In this document: in pieces, positions 9,418-17,289 of the stretch
How the letters are laid out: the number at the start of each line of letters is the position of its first letter
How positions within the stretch are numbered: position 1 is the first letter of the stretch
Made by a program: the position numbers and the translations under genes
Assembly (NCBI GenBank): GCA_040981125.1
Contig: JANRMQ010000013.1
Location: 53,438-117,437 of the forward strand
Length of the DNA: 64,000 bases
Direction: 5' to 3'
DNA from: DASSBQ01 sp040981125
Lineage (GTDB): Bacteria; Nitrospirota; Nitrospiria; Nitrospirales; Nitrospiraceae
Notes under the pieces: model-generated
Seen by the model: only the letters and a program-made list of their open reading frames with translations
What the model was told of the DNA's origin: nothing
Databases searched by the model: none

Positions 9418-9558
9418 CATCGGGCCATTTGCGGCTGCCCTCCTTGTGTGTTCCCCGCCTGTAACGCAGGATTTACCTCCGCCTGAAGCGTTTGGAACCT
9501 TGACGGCCTATGCTTTCCAGTGTTGTCTGCTGTAAAGCGGTTCACACGGAGGCCGTCA

Positions 9559-9777
9559 ATGAGGCAAGAAATTCTCACCTGGATCATCGCCGCCCTGCTG
9601 GGTATGGGATGCACGTTGGGATATGCAATCCGCACGCTGTATCACATGCAAGGCAAGGCTCTCTATCCGCTGCTGAGAATCCGATCGAAGGAAGGGCGCT
9701 ACTCCTCTATTGTAATGACGAGAACGTGGCGCCATGCCGCGCGACTTCCGGTCACCGCTTCGATATATCTCCGGTAA
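9559..9777 (+). CDS. Small membrane protein, unknown
   Basis: The 72-residue product begins with a single strong membrane segment (ILTWIIAALLGMGCTLGYAI) and continues with a basic cytoplasmic tail. A GGAGG at 9548-9552 sits six bases before the ATG, which supports real translation. It lies between the Pal-like gene and the CBS gene, both on the same strand. I do not recognise a family. Confidence 0.5.
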   Translation: MRQEILTWIIAALLGMGCTLGYAIRTLYHMQGKALYPLLRIRSKEGRYSSIVMTRTWRHAARLPVTASIYLR

Positions 9778-9822
9778 GGCGCGGCGAACATTTACTCTCA
9801 CTCAACCAAGGAGGACTCCTTC

Positions 9823-10206
9823 ATGGTCACCATCAATCAACTCATGACGCGGCAAGTCGTGACATTACCCACCGGCACGTCGGTCGTGGAAGCGGCCAGG
9901 GTCATGAACAATAACAAAATCGGCAGTGTGTTCGTCCATCAGAACGAACGGATCGTCGGCATCGTCACCGAGCCGGACATCGTCCGCAAAGTGGTGGGAG
10001 AAAGCCGCCAGCCGTTCTTCGTGCCGGTCGAATCGATCATGAGCGCGCCGGTGATCGGCATCGATGAGCGCCGGCCGATTACCGAGGCGGCGGATCTGAT
10101 GCAACAGCATGGGACCCGGCATTTGGCCGTGATGAAAAGCGGGACGATTATCGGGGTCCTGTCCGTCCGCGATCTCTTGCAGCCGGTCTCGATCGACGAG
10201 TTCTAA
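9823..10206 (+). CDS. Two-CBS-domain protein
   Basis: The 127-residue protein consists of a tandem CBS pair: MTRQVVTLPTGTSVVEAARVM with IVGIVTEPDIVRKV, then MSAPVIGIDERRPITEAADLM with IIGVLSVRDLLQ. Such stand-alone Bateman modules bind adenine nucleotides and act as small energy sensors. A good AAGGAGG site precedes the ATG. No partner domain is attached and the target protein is not evident from the neighbourhood. Confidence 0.88.
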   Translation: MVTINQLMTRQVVTLPTGTSVVEAARVMNNNKIGSVFVHQNERIVGIVTEPDIVRKVVGESRQPFFVPVESIMSAPVIGIDERRPITEAADLMQQHGTRHLAVMKSGTIIGVLSVRDLLQPVSIDEF

Positions 10207-10249
10207 TCGGCCTTGCCGGCGAATGTGCTCCGAATCAGGCCGGCGCGAG

Positions 10250-10813
10250 TCAATAGCCGCTCGTGCAGTAGGTCACATGTTCCAACGCTGCAAATTTTTC
10301 CGCTTCCGCAAGCGGAAGCACGGGCGGAGTGTCAGCCGATTTCCACACATGAAGGCACTCGGCGGCCACGAAAGGAACGGTTCTCTGCGTTCCATTGATA
10401 AAAACGGATTTGGCCTTTGAGGTGATTCCGACCACCATGAAGTGATTCCCGGGTGTCAGCCACTTGGGATCGATCGTCGCCCGGTAATGGATCCCGTAGT
10501 GATTCACCGGCCGGTCGTTTTCGAGCGACTCGTAGACCAATTGATCAACGATCGACAAGTGAGTCGCGACAAGAAACGTCTCCCCATTTCTCACGTCGCC
10601 CCGGACAATTTGACCGCCGAGTTCCACTTTCCGCCCCACCACCGCATTCGGAGCTTCCCACCATGCCTGCACCTCAAACCCTTCATCCACGCCTTCCATC
10701 ACTCGTGGAGAAAAGATCGGAATCGCCGAACAAGCCTGCATCAGGATCGCGGCGCAGCCTAGCACTACCGTGCGCGCGACCCACCAAGCCTTTCTGTCGC
10801 TGAATCGCCTCAT
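10250..10813 (-). CDS. Slp-family outer-membrane lipoprotein (copy 1)
   Basis: The protein starts MRRFSDRKAWWVAR and has a lipobox LMQAC, then the Slp pattern of a short lead (IPIFSPRVMEGVD), VVGRKVELGGQIV, a middle strand region and DPKWLTPGNHFMVVG. About 187 residues matches the Slp (starvation-inducible lipoprotein) family. A clear paralogue lies in the phosphate island (27402-27938), sharing WL(T/I)PGN and C-L-H-(V/I)-W-K. It diverges from arsR and shares its promoter region. Family function is poorly defined, and an oxyanion-related envelope role is inference from position. Confidence 0.75.
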   Translation of the reverse strand: MRRFSDRKAWWVARTVVLGCAAILMQACSAIPIFSPRVMEGVDEGFEVQAWWEAPNAVVGRKVELGGQIVRGDVRNGETFLVATHLSIVDQLVYESLENDRPVNHYGIHYRATIDPKWLTPGNHFMVVGITSKAKSVFINGTQRTVPFVAAECLHVWKSADTPPVLPLAEAEKFAALEHVTYCTSGY

Positions 10814-10897
10814 CAATAGAGCACAGGATGCCTGGTCGAAGCCCGGTTCTTCAAGAGGGAACGAGAACAAACATTTTGACGGTCGCGGTCTTGACTG

Positions 10898-10913
10898 ATC
10901 AATATTTATTGAT
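10898..10913. promoter_or_regulatory. ArsR-type operator palindrome upstream of arsR
   Basis: The perfect inverted repeat ATCAAT-ATTT-ATTGAT lies 14 bases before the arsR start. ATCAA/TTGAT half-sites in AT-rich DNA are typical of ArsR/SmtB repressor operators, so this is the likely autoregulatory site and could also affect the divergent Slp gene. Confidence 0.7.
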
Positions 10914-10926
10914 ATATACCATCATC

Positions 10927-11250
10927 ATGCCTCAGGTGGTCGGCAAAGATATCGGACGGCTCGTTGCCATTTTTCACGCACTTTCCGATAAGACGCGACT
11001 CCGGATCATCGCGTGTCTCAAGGATGGGGAACAATGCGTCTGCGACCTGACGGAGATGTTCAAGACCGGTCAATCCCGCTTGTCTTTTCATCTGAGGGTT
11101 CTCAAGGAAGCCGGGTTGGTGCGAGATCGCCCCGAGGGACGATGGATCTATTACACCTTGAATGAAGAGACGCTTGAGGAACTGCACGAGCTCATGGATT
11201 GGATCGGTAAGACGAGACCGCGTTCCACCAAGCGAGAGTGCTGTCCGTAG
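10927..11250 (+). CDS. arsR: ArsR-family arsenic-responsive repressor
   Basis: The 107-residue winged-helix protein has the metalloregulatory sequence CVCDL, the classic As(III)/Sb(III) sensing Cys pair of ArsR, in the helix before the recognition helix (SRLSFHLRVLKEAGLVRDRPEGRWIYY). ATG 10927 gives a normal family start (VVGKDIGRLVAIFHALSDKTRLRI). It would repress itself and the downstream acr3-arsI-arsC genes until arsenite binds. A further Cys pair at the C-terminus (ECCP) could add a ligand. Confidence 0.92.
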   Translation: MPQVVGKDIGRLVAIFHALSDKTRLRIIACLKDGEQCVCDLTEMFKTGQSRLSFHLRVLKEAGLVRDRPEGRWIYYTLNEETLEELHELMDWIGKTRPRSTKRECCP

Positions 11251-11270
11251 AGTTTTTTTTGCTCTGATAC

Positions 11271-11286
11271 ATCAACTTTTTTTGAT
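11271..11286. promoter_or_regulatory. Second ArsR-type operator, before acr3
   Basis: Half-sites ATCAA and TTGAT are separated by six bases in the AT-rich gap between arsR and acr3, matching the element upstream of arsR. It suggests that acr3 has its own ArsR-controlled promoter in addition to read-through from arsR. Confidence 0.55.
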
Positions 11287-11333
11287 CATAGCACCCAAGC
11301 TCATGGTCTGATTCACAACCGAGGGCACCATCC

Positions 11334-12518
11334 ATGGAAATTGCTATGACAACCGGCCCCAAGGCCGCCCCCACGGTGAAGCGATTAAATCCCTTCGAAC
11401 GCTATCTCACCGTCTGGGTAACTCTCTGCATAGTCGTAGGTGTGCTGCTGGGCAAATTGGCGCCCGAGATCGTGCAGGCTTTGCGAGACATGGAGTTTGG
11501 CCGGAATAGCCATGTCAATCTGCCCATGGCGGTCCTCATTTGGCTCATGATCATACCCATGATGATGAAGGTGGATTTTCGCGCCGTCACGAAGGTCGGT
11601 CAGCGTCCTCAAGGATTACTCGTCACGCTGTTCATCAATTGGGTGGTCAAACCCTTCTCGATGGCCTTCTTGGCCTGGGTCTTCTTCCGATTCATCTTCT
11701 CACCGTGGATCATACCAGGTGAAGCAGATCAATATATCGCCGGGTCCATCATTCTCGCCGCCGCGCCATGTACGGCCATGGTCTTTGTCTGGAGTTACTT
11801 CACCGACGGCGATCCGGCCTATACCTTAGTCCAGGTCTCCGTGAATGACTTGATTATGCTGGTCCTGTTCGCCCCGATTGTCGGTTTGCTCGTGAGCGGA
11901 GCGTCCTCCCTGCACATCCCTTTCGAAGTGCTCCTCTATTCCGTTATCTCGTTTATTGTGATTCCTTTGGTAGCCGGCGTTATCCTGCGGAACTGGTTCA
12001 TTCGCCAGCGAGGGACACGGGGGTTTGAGGAGACAGTCCTGCCTCGATTTGCGCCGATCACCATGGCGGCGCTGCTGATCACGCTCATCCTGATTTTTGC
12101 TTTTCAAGCCGACAACATCCTAGGGAAGCCCTTGCACGTGCTTTTGATTGCCATTCCCATTCTTTTTCAAGTCTATTTCAATGCCTCGCTGGCCTATGGG
12201 CTCATGAAGTGGTTCAAGGTGCCCTATGCCGTAGCCGCGCCCGGCGCGCTCATTGGAGCAAGCAACTTCTTCGAACTGGCGGTCGCAACGGCCATTGCGC
12301 TGTTTGGACCGGAATCAGGCGCCACATTGGCGACCGTCGTTGGTGTGCTGGTGGAAGTGCCGGTCATGCTGTCCGTCTGTCATGTCTGTAATCAGACACG
12401 GCATTGGTTTTCTTTGAACGCAGTGCCCGCTCTGAATAAACGTTCACTCTATACCTGGCGAAAAGGAGAGAATCATGAAACGCTTTCATATCCATGTCGG
12501 AGTACAAAACATCGATGA
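11334..12518 (+). CDS. acr3: Arsenite efflux permease Acr3
   Basis: The protein has about ten membrane segments and the Acr3 signatures: PMAVLIWLMIIPMMMKVDF, the conserved Cys in ILAAAPCTAMVFVWSY, and GASNFFELAVATAIALFG near the end. It exports arsenite across the inner membrane, driven by the proton motive force. The C-terminus continues about 30 residues past the usual NQTRHWF ending, overlapping the first 44 bases of arsI, as if the original stop had been lost. It belongs to the arsR-acr3-arsI-arsC operon. ATG 11346 is an alternative start. Confidence 0.93.
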   Translation: MEIAMTTGPKAAPTVKRLNPFERYLTVWVTLCIVVGVLLGKLAPEIVQALRDMEFGRNSHVNLPMAVLIWLMIIPMMMKVDFRAVTKVGQRPQGLLVTLFINWVVKPFSMAFLAWVFFRFIFSPWIIPGEADQYIAGSIILAAAPCTAMVFVWSYFTDGDPAYTLVQVSVNDLIMLVLFAPIVGLLVSGASSLHIPFEVLLYSVISFIVIPLVAGVILRNWFIRQRGTRGFEETVLPRFAPITMAALLITLILIFAFQADNILGKPLHVLLIAIPILFQVYFNASLAYGLMKWFKVPYAVAAPGALIGASNFFELAVATAIALFGPESGATLATVVGVLVEVPVMLSVCHVCNQTRHWFSLNAVPALNKRSLYTWRKGENHETLSYPCRSTKHR

Positions 12519-12948
12519 AGCAATCCGCTTTTACACCGCCCTGTTCGGGGCGGCACCAATCAAAACGAAGCCTGATTATGCCAAGTGGCTGCTTGATGAT
12601 CCGCGGGTGAACTTTGCCGTCTCCACGCGCGTCCAGAAAACTGGTCTCGATCATCTCGGCATTCAGGTCGAGGAAGAGGCCGAACTGACAGAGCTGCGCG
12701 ACCGGCTCAAAGTCGGGGCCATGGAAGTGGTCGATGAAGGGGAAACTGTCTGCTGTTATGCTCGTTCGGAAAAATCGTGGATCCAAGACCCTGCCGGCAT
12801 TCCATGGGAGACCTACCGGACGATGGAAGACGCCGAGGTCTTTTCCGGCACAGCCGGAGCTGTACAAGGCGCCTGTTGCACGCCGGAGACTAAGGGAAAG
12901 CCCGATTGCTGTGACCCTTCGCCGGCCACAGCCGGCTGCTGCAGCTGA
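12475..12948 (+). CDS. arsI: ArsI/CadI-family vicinal-oxygen-chelate protein
   Basis: The glyoxalase-fold protein (157 residues) has the metal ligands expected for ArsI: His in FHIHVGV, His in GLDHLGIQ and Glu in PWETYRT. It also has the vicinal Cys pair in ETVCCYARS that binds trivalent arsenic in known C-As lyases. ArsI splits methylarsenite to arsenite using Fe(II) and oxygen. The C-terminal tail is unusually Cys-rich (GACCTPE, PDCCDP, GCCS) and may bind metalloid. It overlaps acr3 at the start and arsC by one base at the end (TGATG), indicating coupled translation. A cadmium-response role (CadI-like) is the alternative. Confidence 0.82.
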   Translation: MKRFHIHVGVQNIDEAIRFYTALFGAAPIKTKPDYAKWLLDDPRVNFAVSTRVQKTGLDHLGIQVEEEAELTELRDRLKVGAMEVVDEGETVCCYARSEKSWIQDPAGIPWETYRTMEDAEVFSGTAGAVQGACCTPETKGKPDCCDPSPATAGCCS

Positions 12949-13370
12949 TGGGATACGAGCCGACCCAAATCCTCGTACTCTGCACAGGGAACTCGTGCCG
13001 CTCTATCATGGCGGAGGCGCTCATCAACCATCTGGGCAAAGGACGATACCAGGCATGGAGCGCAGGCAGCCGGCCGGCGGGATATGTGCACCCCGGATCC
13101 ATCGACACATTGAAACGGCATGGGATTGATCCGGGTCAGCCGTGCAGTAAGTCGTGGAACGAGTTTGCGGAACGACCCTTCGATCTGGTGATCACGGTCT
13201 GCGATCAAGCCGCCGGTGAAAGCTGCCCCCTCTTCCCCGGCAAGCCGAAGAAATTGCATTGGAGTATACCTGACCCAGCCAGGGCCGTGGGATCTGATAA
13301 AGAAAGAGATGCCGCTTTTGACAATGCTTTTTTCCTGCTGAAAAAACGTATCGATGATCTCGTGACATGA
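12948..13370 (+). CDS. arsC: Arsenate reductase, low-molecular-weight phosphatase type
   Basis: The N-terminal loop CTGNSCRS is the P-loop of thioredoxin-coupled ArsC, and two further Cys occur in VCDQAAGESCPLFPG, the relay pair of that class. A DPA motif (IPDPARAVG) supplies the catalytic Asp. It reduces arsenate to arsenite for export by Acr3. The start overlaps the arsI stop. This enzyme is unrelated to the ArsC/Spx-like protein at 827. The operon ends here, just before a convergent gene remnant. Confidence 0.92.
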   Translation: MGYEPTQILVLCTGNSCRSIMAEALINHLGKGRYQAWSAGSRPAGYVHPGSIDTLKRHGIDPGQPCSKSWNEFAERPFDLVITVCDQAAGESCPLFPGKPKKLHWSIPDPARAVGSDKERDAAFDNAFFLLKKRIDDLVT

Positions 13371-13374
13371 CGCA

Positions 13375-13638
13375 CTAGAAGTAATTCCCCCCACACTCCA
13401 CGGCGCCGAACCCGCTGTTCCAGAGCAAGACATACATCAGGCTCAGAGTTTCGACGGTTTGACCACGGGTATCATGGCGGTACAGAAACGATTCATAAAA
13501 ATTGAGCCCGGTGGATCGAGCGAAGCCATAGTACACGCTCCCGCCATAGGGATGCAGAAACTGGTTCGTCGAGAATTGAGTATCGCCGATGACCCAGTTC
13601 GAATCGGTCACATTCTTCCAGATGGTATTAGCCCGCAC
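13375..13638 (-). pseudogene. C-terminal remnant of a DUF3943-like envelope protein (copy a)
   Basis: The 87 codons have no proper beginning and read as the tail of a larger membrane-associated protein (FSTNQFLHPYGGSVYYG, ARSTGLNFYESFLYR). A second, more damaged piece of the same tail lies at 14621-14725, sharing QTVET(L/F)SLMYVLL. The assignment to DUF3943 rests on the HPYGGSVY-like pattern from memory. Absence of the N-terminal part and the duplication make this a remnant, not a functional gene. Confidence 0.55.
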
Positions 13639-13710
13639 TATTCACGAACTGTTCTACTGCAATGACATCGGTCAAGGACCTTGGGTCATCGCATGCCGAC
13701 CGCATGTATT

Positions 13711-13840
13711 GGTAGTGGGTCAGTTTTACTTTTGCGTCATGCCCGCGAAGCTTGTCCTCGCGGAAACGGGAGCGCGCATCCATTCTTGATCAAGACCAAT
13801 GACGGGCTTCAGTGCCTCTGATGGCAACTGGCCCACTACC
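13711..13840. mobile_element. MITE-like element, copy 1 (130 bp)
   Basis: The segment begins GGTAGTGGGTCAGTT and ends with the near-complement AACTGGCCCACTACC, so it has terminal inverted repeats of about 15 bp. An inverted, shorter relative lies at 24443-24548, with the same ends and a shared interior (CACTGAAGCC, CGCGGGCATGACGC when aligned). It carries no coding sequence. No clean target-site duplication is visible. Confidence 0.65.
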
Positions 13841-13889
13841 CATATATTGCGCTCCGTTCCAAGATATCGTATGTCTGGAAGGCATGGAG

Positions 13890-14621
13890 ATGAGCAAGAC
13901 GAGATCGACATCACGCCGGACTACGGCGTCAGTTCTCTTCTGCGGCGTCGTGGTTCTGCTGCTCTCGGCTCAACCGGCCTTTCCAATTTCCGAGTCCGTA
14001 CAAAATCTCGAACAACGCCTGCAGAACCTGCTTGCGGAGAAAGAACGGCAGGCTTCCGACCCGGCCATTCTCGTGAAACTCGCCGACCTGTATCTGGACC
14101 TGGGCGACGAGGCGTACCAGGACAAGGTGAAACGCCGGGCGGCGTATGAGGAAGGAGCCAAGTTCGCACGTCAGGCGATCGACCTTCAGGAGCGGAATGC
14201 CGACGCTCATTACTTGTATGCGGCCAATCTCGGAAGCGCTGCCCAACTCAAAGGCACGATGGCGTCCGCCCTGACCGTGCGGGACCTGAAGGCCCATGTC
14301 AGGCGCGCATTGGAGTTGAATGGAAACCATGCGCCGGCGCTCCACATGATGGGAATGATGATGGAGGAGCTTCCCTGGTTGTTGGGCGGTGACGCCGACG
14401 CAGCGCTGACCTATCTGAAACGCGCGGTGGCGGCCGATCCCGCCTACATCCATGCCCGGCTCGATCTCGCCAAGGTCTATCTCAAGCGCCATGCATCCGA
14501 CGAGGCACGCCGAGAACTCCAGGTGATTGTTGAAGGACCTGAGCCCGCCGCCCTCTCGGCGGGCGCCCGCCGCTATCGCGAGGAGGCGGTGAGCCTGCTG
14601 AACACATTGCGCGCCCGCTAG
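13890..14621 (+). CDS. TPR protein with signal peptide, unknown role
   Basis: The 243-residue product begins with a signal peptide (ASVLFCGVVVLLLSAQPAF) and then has helical TPR-like repeats, including ADAHYLYAANLGSAAQL, HVRRALELNGNHAPALHMMG and YLKRAVAADPAYIHARLDLAKVYL. It is probably periplasmic and scaffolding. ATG 13890 has GGAAGG at a proper distance. A frameshifted paralogue is at 17974-18705, and each copy is followed by a convergent response-regulator sequence. No partner or substrate can be named. Confidence 0.7.
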   Translation: MSKTRSTSRRTTASVLFCGVVVLLLSAQPAFPISESVQNLEQRLQNLLAEKERQASDPAILVKLADLYLDLGDEAYQDKVKRRAAYEEGAKFARQAIDLQERNADAHYLYAANLGSAAQLKGTMASALTVRDLKAHVRRALELNGNHAPALHMMGMMMEELPWLLGGDADAALTYLKRAVAADPAYIHARLDLAKVYLKRHASDEARRELQVIVEGPEPAALSAGARRYREEAVSLLNTLRAR

Positions 14622-14725
14622 AAAGTCCCGCCACCGCCGCGCCATTCCACCGCGCCAATCCGCTGTTCCCAGCAACACGTACATCAGGCTGAAGGTCTCA
14701 ACCGTTTGATTGCGGTAGGTCATGG
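14621..14725 (-). pseudogene. Second remnant of the DUF3943-like tail (copy b)
   Basis: Read on the minus strand this segment gives TYRNQTVETFSLMYVLLG followed by a tail rich in Gly and Arg, matching QTVETLSLMYVLLW at 13375-13480. The DNA of the two pieces is visibly alike (for example TACATCAGGCT in both). It has lost everything upstream and lies directly against the end of the TPR gene. It is a duplicated gene fragment. Confidence 0.5.
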
Positions 14726-14795
14726 TCGGATACGAGGCGTCCCGGCGGGAAAGGGCATAGTCGGGAAGAGTCTTCTGCTGGTGGCAAGGGGAAGA

Positions 14796-15090
14796 TCAGC
14801 GGTTGGATGTTTTGATCGTGGGAATTGAATTGGGCTTGTTACGAACGGCAATTTTGAGTTTATATCCCAATCCCCAGACCGTCGCGATGACCGGGATGGA
14901 CATCGAAGTCGGCTCGAATCGTCGTAGTCTCTTGCGATGGTTCACCACATGCGCATCGATCGTGCGCGTCCTTTGAACGCCACACGCGGTCCCGCAACGC
15001 TTCCCTGGATACCAATCGCTCCGCCTGCGAAACAAGCACGGACAACAGCGCTAGCTCTGTTTTGGTAGCACCATATAGCGATCCGCATGG
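14796..15090 (-). pseudogene. Broken OmpR/PhoB-type response regulator, DNA-binding part
   Basis: Two frames are needed to read a winged-helix output domain: TKTELALLSVLVSQAERLV and ALRDRVWRSK in one, then RTIDAHVVNHRKRLRRFEP and VIATVWGLGYKLKI in another, with a shift near 14975. No receiver domain is left upstream. The order and sequence parallel the intact regulator at 18784-19473 (ELLDRVWG, ALDVHIHSLRRKIEP, VRGVGYKL). It is therefore a decayed paralogue. Confidence 0.7.
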
Positions 15091-15181
15091 CGACCAGCAG
15101 GAGTTCACCACTGTGATTGAAGAGATGCACAATTGCCGTCATGCCGTCTATAGACCTCTTTAACGGGGGTGCCCTCTTTCT

Positions 15182-15209
15182 TTTTACCATCCGTTAACGC
15201 CGCTTAAAC
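15182..15209. promoter_or_regulatory. Candidate Pho box (TTTTAC, GTTAAC, TTAAAC at 11-bp steps)
   Basis: Three related hexamers begin at 15182, 15193 and 15204, exactly 11 bp apart. The same pattern precedes the pstS genes. It lies upstream of the broken regulator gene (-) and of the small coupled genes at 15312 (+). Confidence 0.4.
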
Positions 15210-15311
15210 CGGCCGGTCATCCCTCTCTCGTACTCTGCAATGCATCGCTGAAATTACAGCGCAACGGGGCATGAAGGTCGATCGTGCAGAGGAGCCGCAT
15301 TCGGAGCCTTG

Positions 15312-15401
15312 ATGTTGTACCTTGACAGTCTCTCTGCCGTCGCGGCACTGGCGGTGATATCGCTCTGGGGGATGTTATGGATATGCGATCGGCGGGAATG
15401 A
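15312..15401 (+). CDS. Possible 29-residue membrane peptide
   Basis: A short frame encodes MLYLDSLSAVAALAVISL followed by WGMLWICDRRE, a single hydrophobic helix with a charged end. Its TGA stop overlaps the ATG of the next gene (ATGA at 15398-15401), a typical translational coupling arrangement. Tiny one-helix peptides of this size often accompany membrane complexes, but no partner is obvious and it may be only a leader. Confidence 0.35.
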   Translation: MLYLDSLSAVAALAVISLWGMLWICDRRE

Positions 15402-15706
15402 ACGCCCCGACTTTCGCAAACACTTCTTCACAGGTGTGGTTGGTGTTTCGCAGCGGTCATCACTATGTGTTCATCAACGGAGACGCCATGGAGTTGCTGA
15501 CCGTGACTCTATCTGCAGCCGCGCTGAACCTGTTTGAAGAGTTCGGCGTGACGGCGGAGGACGTGGCGAAGTCGGCTGCGGAATGGGCACTCGCCATCAA
15601 GAAAAGAACCGGCATGGTCGACTTCAGCACCGCCGCTACGGGCGACCTTTCAGAGTTCTATCGGTATTACTTAAGAGATCAGTTACCAAGGCAACGCGCC
15701 TGCTGA
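15398..15706 (+). CDS. Unrecognised 102-residue protein
   Basis: From ATG 15398 the protein is MNAPTFANTSSQVWL with a hydrophilic, mixed alpha/beta composition, including FRSGHHYVFINGDAMELL and VAKSAAEWALAIKKRTGMVDF. No signal peptide or known motif is visible. The start overlaps the stop of the preceding 29-codon frame. An in-frame ATG at 15377 is an alternative. It is convergent with corA. Confidence 0.5.
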   Translation: MNAPTFANTSSQVWLVFRSGHHYVFINGDAMELLTVTLSAAALNLFEEFGVTAEDVAKSAAEWALAIKKRTGMVDFSTAATGDLSEFYRYYLRDQLPRQRAC

Positions 15707-15734
15707 CCGACACCCCCCGCTGTTGCCCCCACAA

Positions 15735-16700
15735 TCAATCCAACCAGCCTTTCCGCCTGAAATACAGGTACGGCGCCGCGCCGGCAAAGATCATGAGCAG
15801 GAGCGCCGACGGATAGCCCCATGGCCATCGCAGCTCCGGCATGATGTCGAAATTCATGCCGTAAATGCTGGCGACGAGTGTCGGCGGAAGAAACACGACC
15901 GCGGCGATCGAAAAAATCTTGATAATTTTGTTTTGTTCCAAGTTGATCATCCCGAGCAAGGCGTCCATCAGAAAATTGATCTTGTCGGAAATGAATCCCG
16001 TATGGCCGTTCAAGGATTCAATATCGCGCAGAATACCTTTGACCGCCTGCGTGTGCGCAGGTGACACGACGCGGCTCCTCAGTAAGAATGAGAGGGCGCG
16101 CCGATTATCCATGAGGTCCAAGCGCACTTTCCCATTGAGGTCCTCCTGGGCGGCGATCCGTTCGATATTGTCGCGCATGACGCCGCCGGTAATGTGCTTT
16201 TCCCGGCTCAAGACGAGGGCGGCGACTTCATCCAACGTCTTGTACATCTCTTCCAGCACATCGGCATCCTGCTCGACGGCCAGCTCATAGCAGCCGAGCA
16301 GGATGTCCATGGCATCGTTGACGATCACCGTCCCCGCGCGTGCCTGCATCCGAAATAATCGTAAAAAGGTCAGGTCCTCATCATGCACCGTCAATAATCG
16401 ACCTTCATGCAACGTGAAGGACATCGTCACATTGGAAGGAGTCTGGTCACTATTTTGGATGAAGGTTGAACGAATATGCATCCCATGTTCATCCTGATAG
16501 TAACGAGCGCTCGCCTGCAGGTTCTGCAATTCTTCGTCTTCCGGCAGCTCCAGTCGAAACACGGACTGCACCAGTTCGCGTTCTTCGTCCGTCGGGTCCG
16601 CCAAGTCGATCCAAATGGTCTCCTTTCGGGTCAAATCCTCTTCGGCATCGACCCGAACCTGCATGAGTTTTCCGTCGGTCAACACAAACGCGCTGAGCAT
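15735..16700 (-). CDS. corA: CorA-family divalent cation transporter
   Basis: The 321-residue protein has the CorA layout: a large cytoplasmic N-terminal domain (IWIDLADPTDEE, long helix around 130-250) and two C-terminal membrane helices. The signature YGMNF lies at the end of the first helix (FLPPTLVASIYGMNF). This pentameric channel takes up Mg2+ (or Co2+/Ni2+) across the inner membrane. Length is normal. An 11-bp-phased repeat array lies in its upstream region, about 105 bases from the start. Confidence 0.92.
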   Translation of the reverse strand: MLSAFVLTDGKLMQVRVDAEEDLTRKETIWIDLADPTDEERELVQSVFRLELPEDEELQNLQASARYYQDEHGMHIRSTFIQNSDQTPSNVTMSFTLHEGRLLTVHDEDLTFLRLFRMQARAGTVIVNDAMDILLGCYELAVEQDADVLEEMYKTLDEVAALVLSREKHITGGVMRDNIERIAAQEDLNGKVRLDLMDNRRALSFLLRSRVVSPAHTQAVKGILRDIESLNGHTGFISDKINFLMDALLGMINLEQNKIIKIFSIAAVVFLPPTLVASIYGMNFDIMPELRWPWGYPSALLLMIFAGAAPYLYFRRKGWLD

Positions 16701-16804
16701 AAGTCCAATCCGGTTGACGGCAATGCAGAATCAGCGAGAGCAGTCCGAGTCATTATAGTCCGAGCTGTGCCCCTATCCAATGACACACAGAGCTCTCCTT
16801 GAAA

Positions 16805-16843
16805 GTTTACAGCCCCGTAATGCAATGCTAAGCGTTTCCTAAA
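16805..16843. promoter_or_regulatory. Candidate Pho box, four 11-bp-phased units
   Basis: Hexamers GTTTAC, CGTAAT, GCTAAG and CCTAAA begin at 16805, 16816, 16827 and 16838. All share a central T-A-rich core and an exact 11-bp period, like the repeats before pstS genes. The region lies between corA (-) and a broken HAD gene (+). Confidence 0.4.
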
Positions 16844-16884
16844 CCTGCGCGGCTATGCTGAAGGTCGAATCTTTATATGGAATC

Positions 16885-17289
16885 ATGGTGAACGCACATT
16901 CCACACTGAAGTCGATCATCTTCGATTCTGACGGGGTGCTCGCCGATACCGAACCGCTGCACTTCCGTGCCTTTCAAACCGTCCTTTCTGAAGAAGGCAT
17001 CCACGTACTCCGAGGAAGACTACTCAATTGATACAACGGAAACACCCCTGGATGCTGCAGGCCGTTGAATCGCATCACGTCGTCGGCGCCGGCGTGGTCG
17101 ATTTCGTGAAGAGCCTGGCCGGACAGTATCGTCGGCAAACCAGATCCTTCCATTTACCTGTACGCGCTGCATCAACTCAACAAAAAAGAACCGCTGCTCG
17201 CCGCGGACTGTTTGGCCATTGAGGATACGCCGGTCGGCATACGAGCCGCACAACAAGCGGGCATGATAATGTGTCGCGGTCGCCACGAC
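16885..17289 (+). pseudogene. Frameshifted HAD-family phosphatase (CbbY/Gph-like)
   Basis: The start IIFDSDGVLADTEPLHF carries HAD motif I (DxD), and after one or more frameshifts the later part KPDPSIYLYALHQL and CLAIEDTPVGIRAAQQAG carries the motif III Lys and motif IV acidic residues. Between them the frame breaks near 17000 (EEDYS is read only in a shifted frame), and most of the cap and motif II region is missing. It was probably a beta-phosphoglucomutase or phosphoglycolate phosphatase-like enzyme and is not functional as it stands. Confidence 0.75.

Noticed and set aside
14796..15090. The broken regulator as a KdpE gene next to a KdpF-like peptide
   Set aside because: The winged helix resembles PhoB-type proteins generally, no kdpABC genes are present, and the 29-residue peptide match to KdpF is too weak.
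16885..17289. HAD gene as an intact phosphatase
   Set aside because: The frame breaks after motif I and most of the cap is missing.
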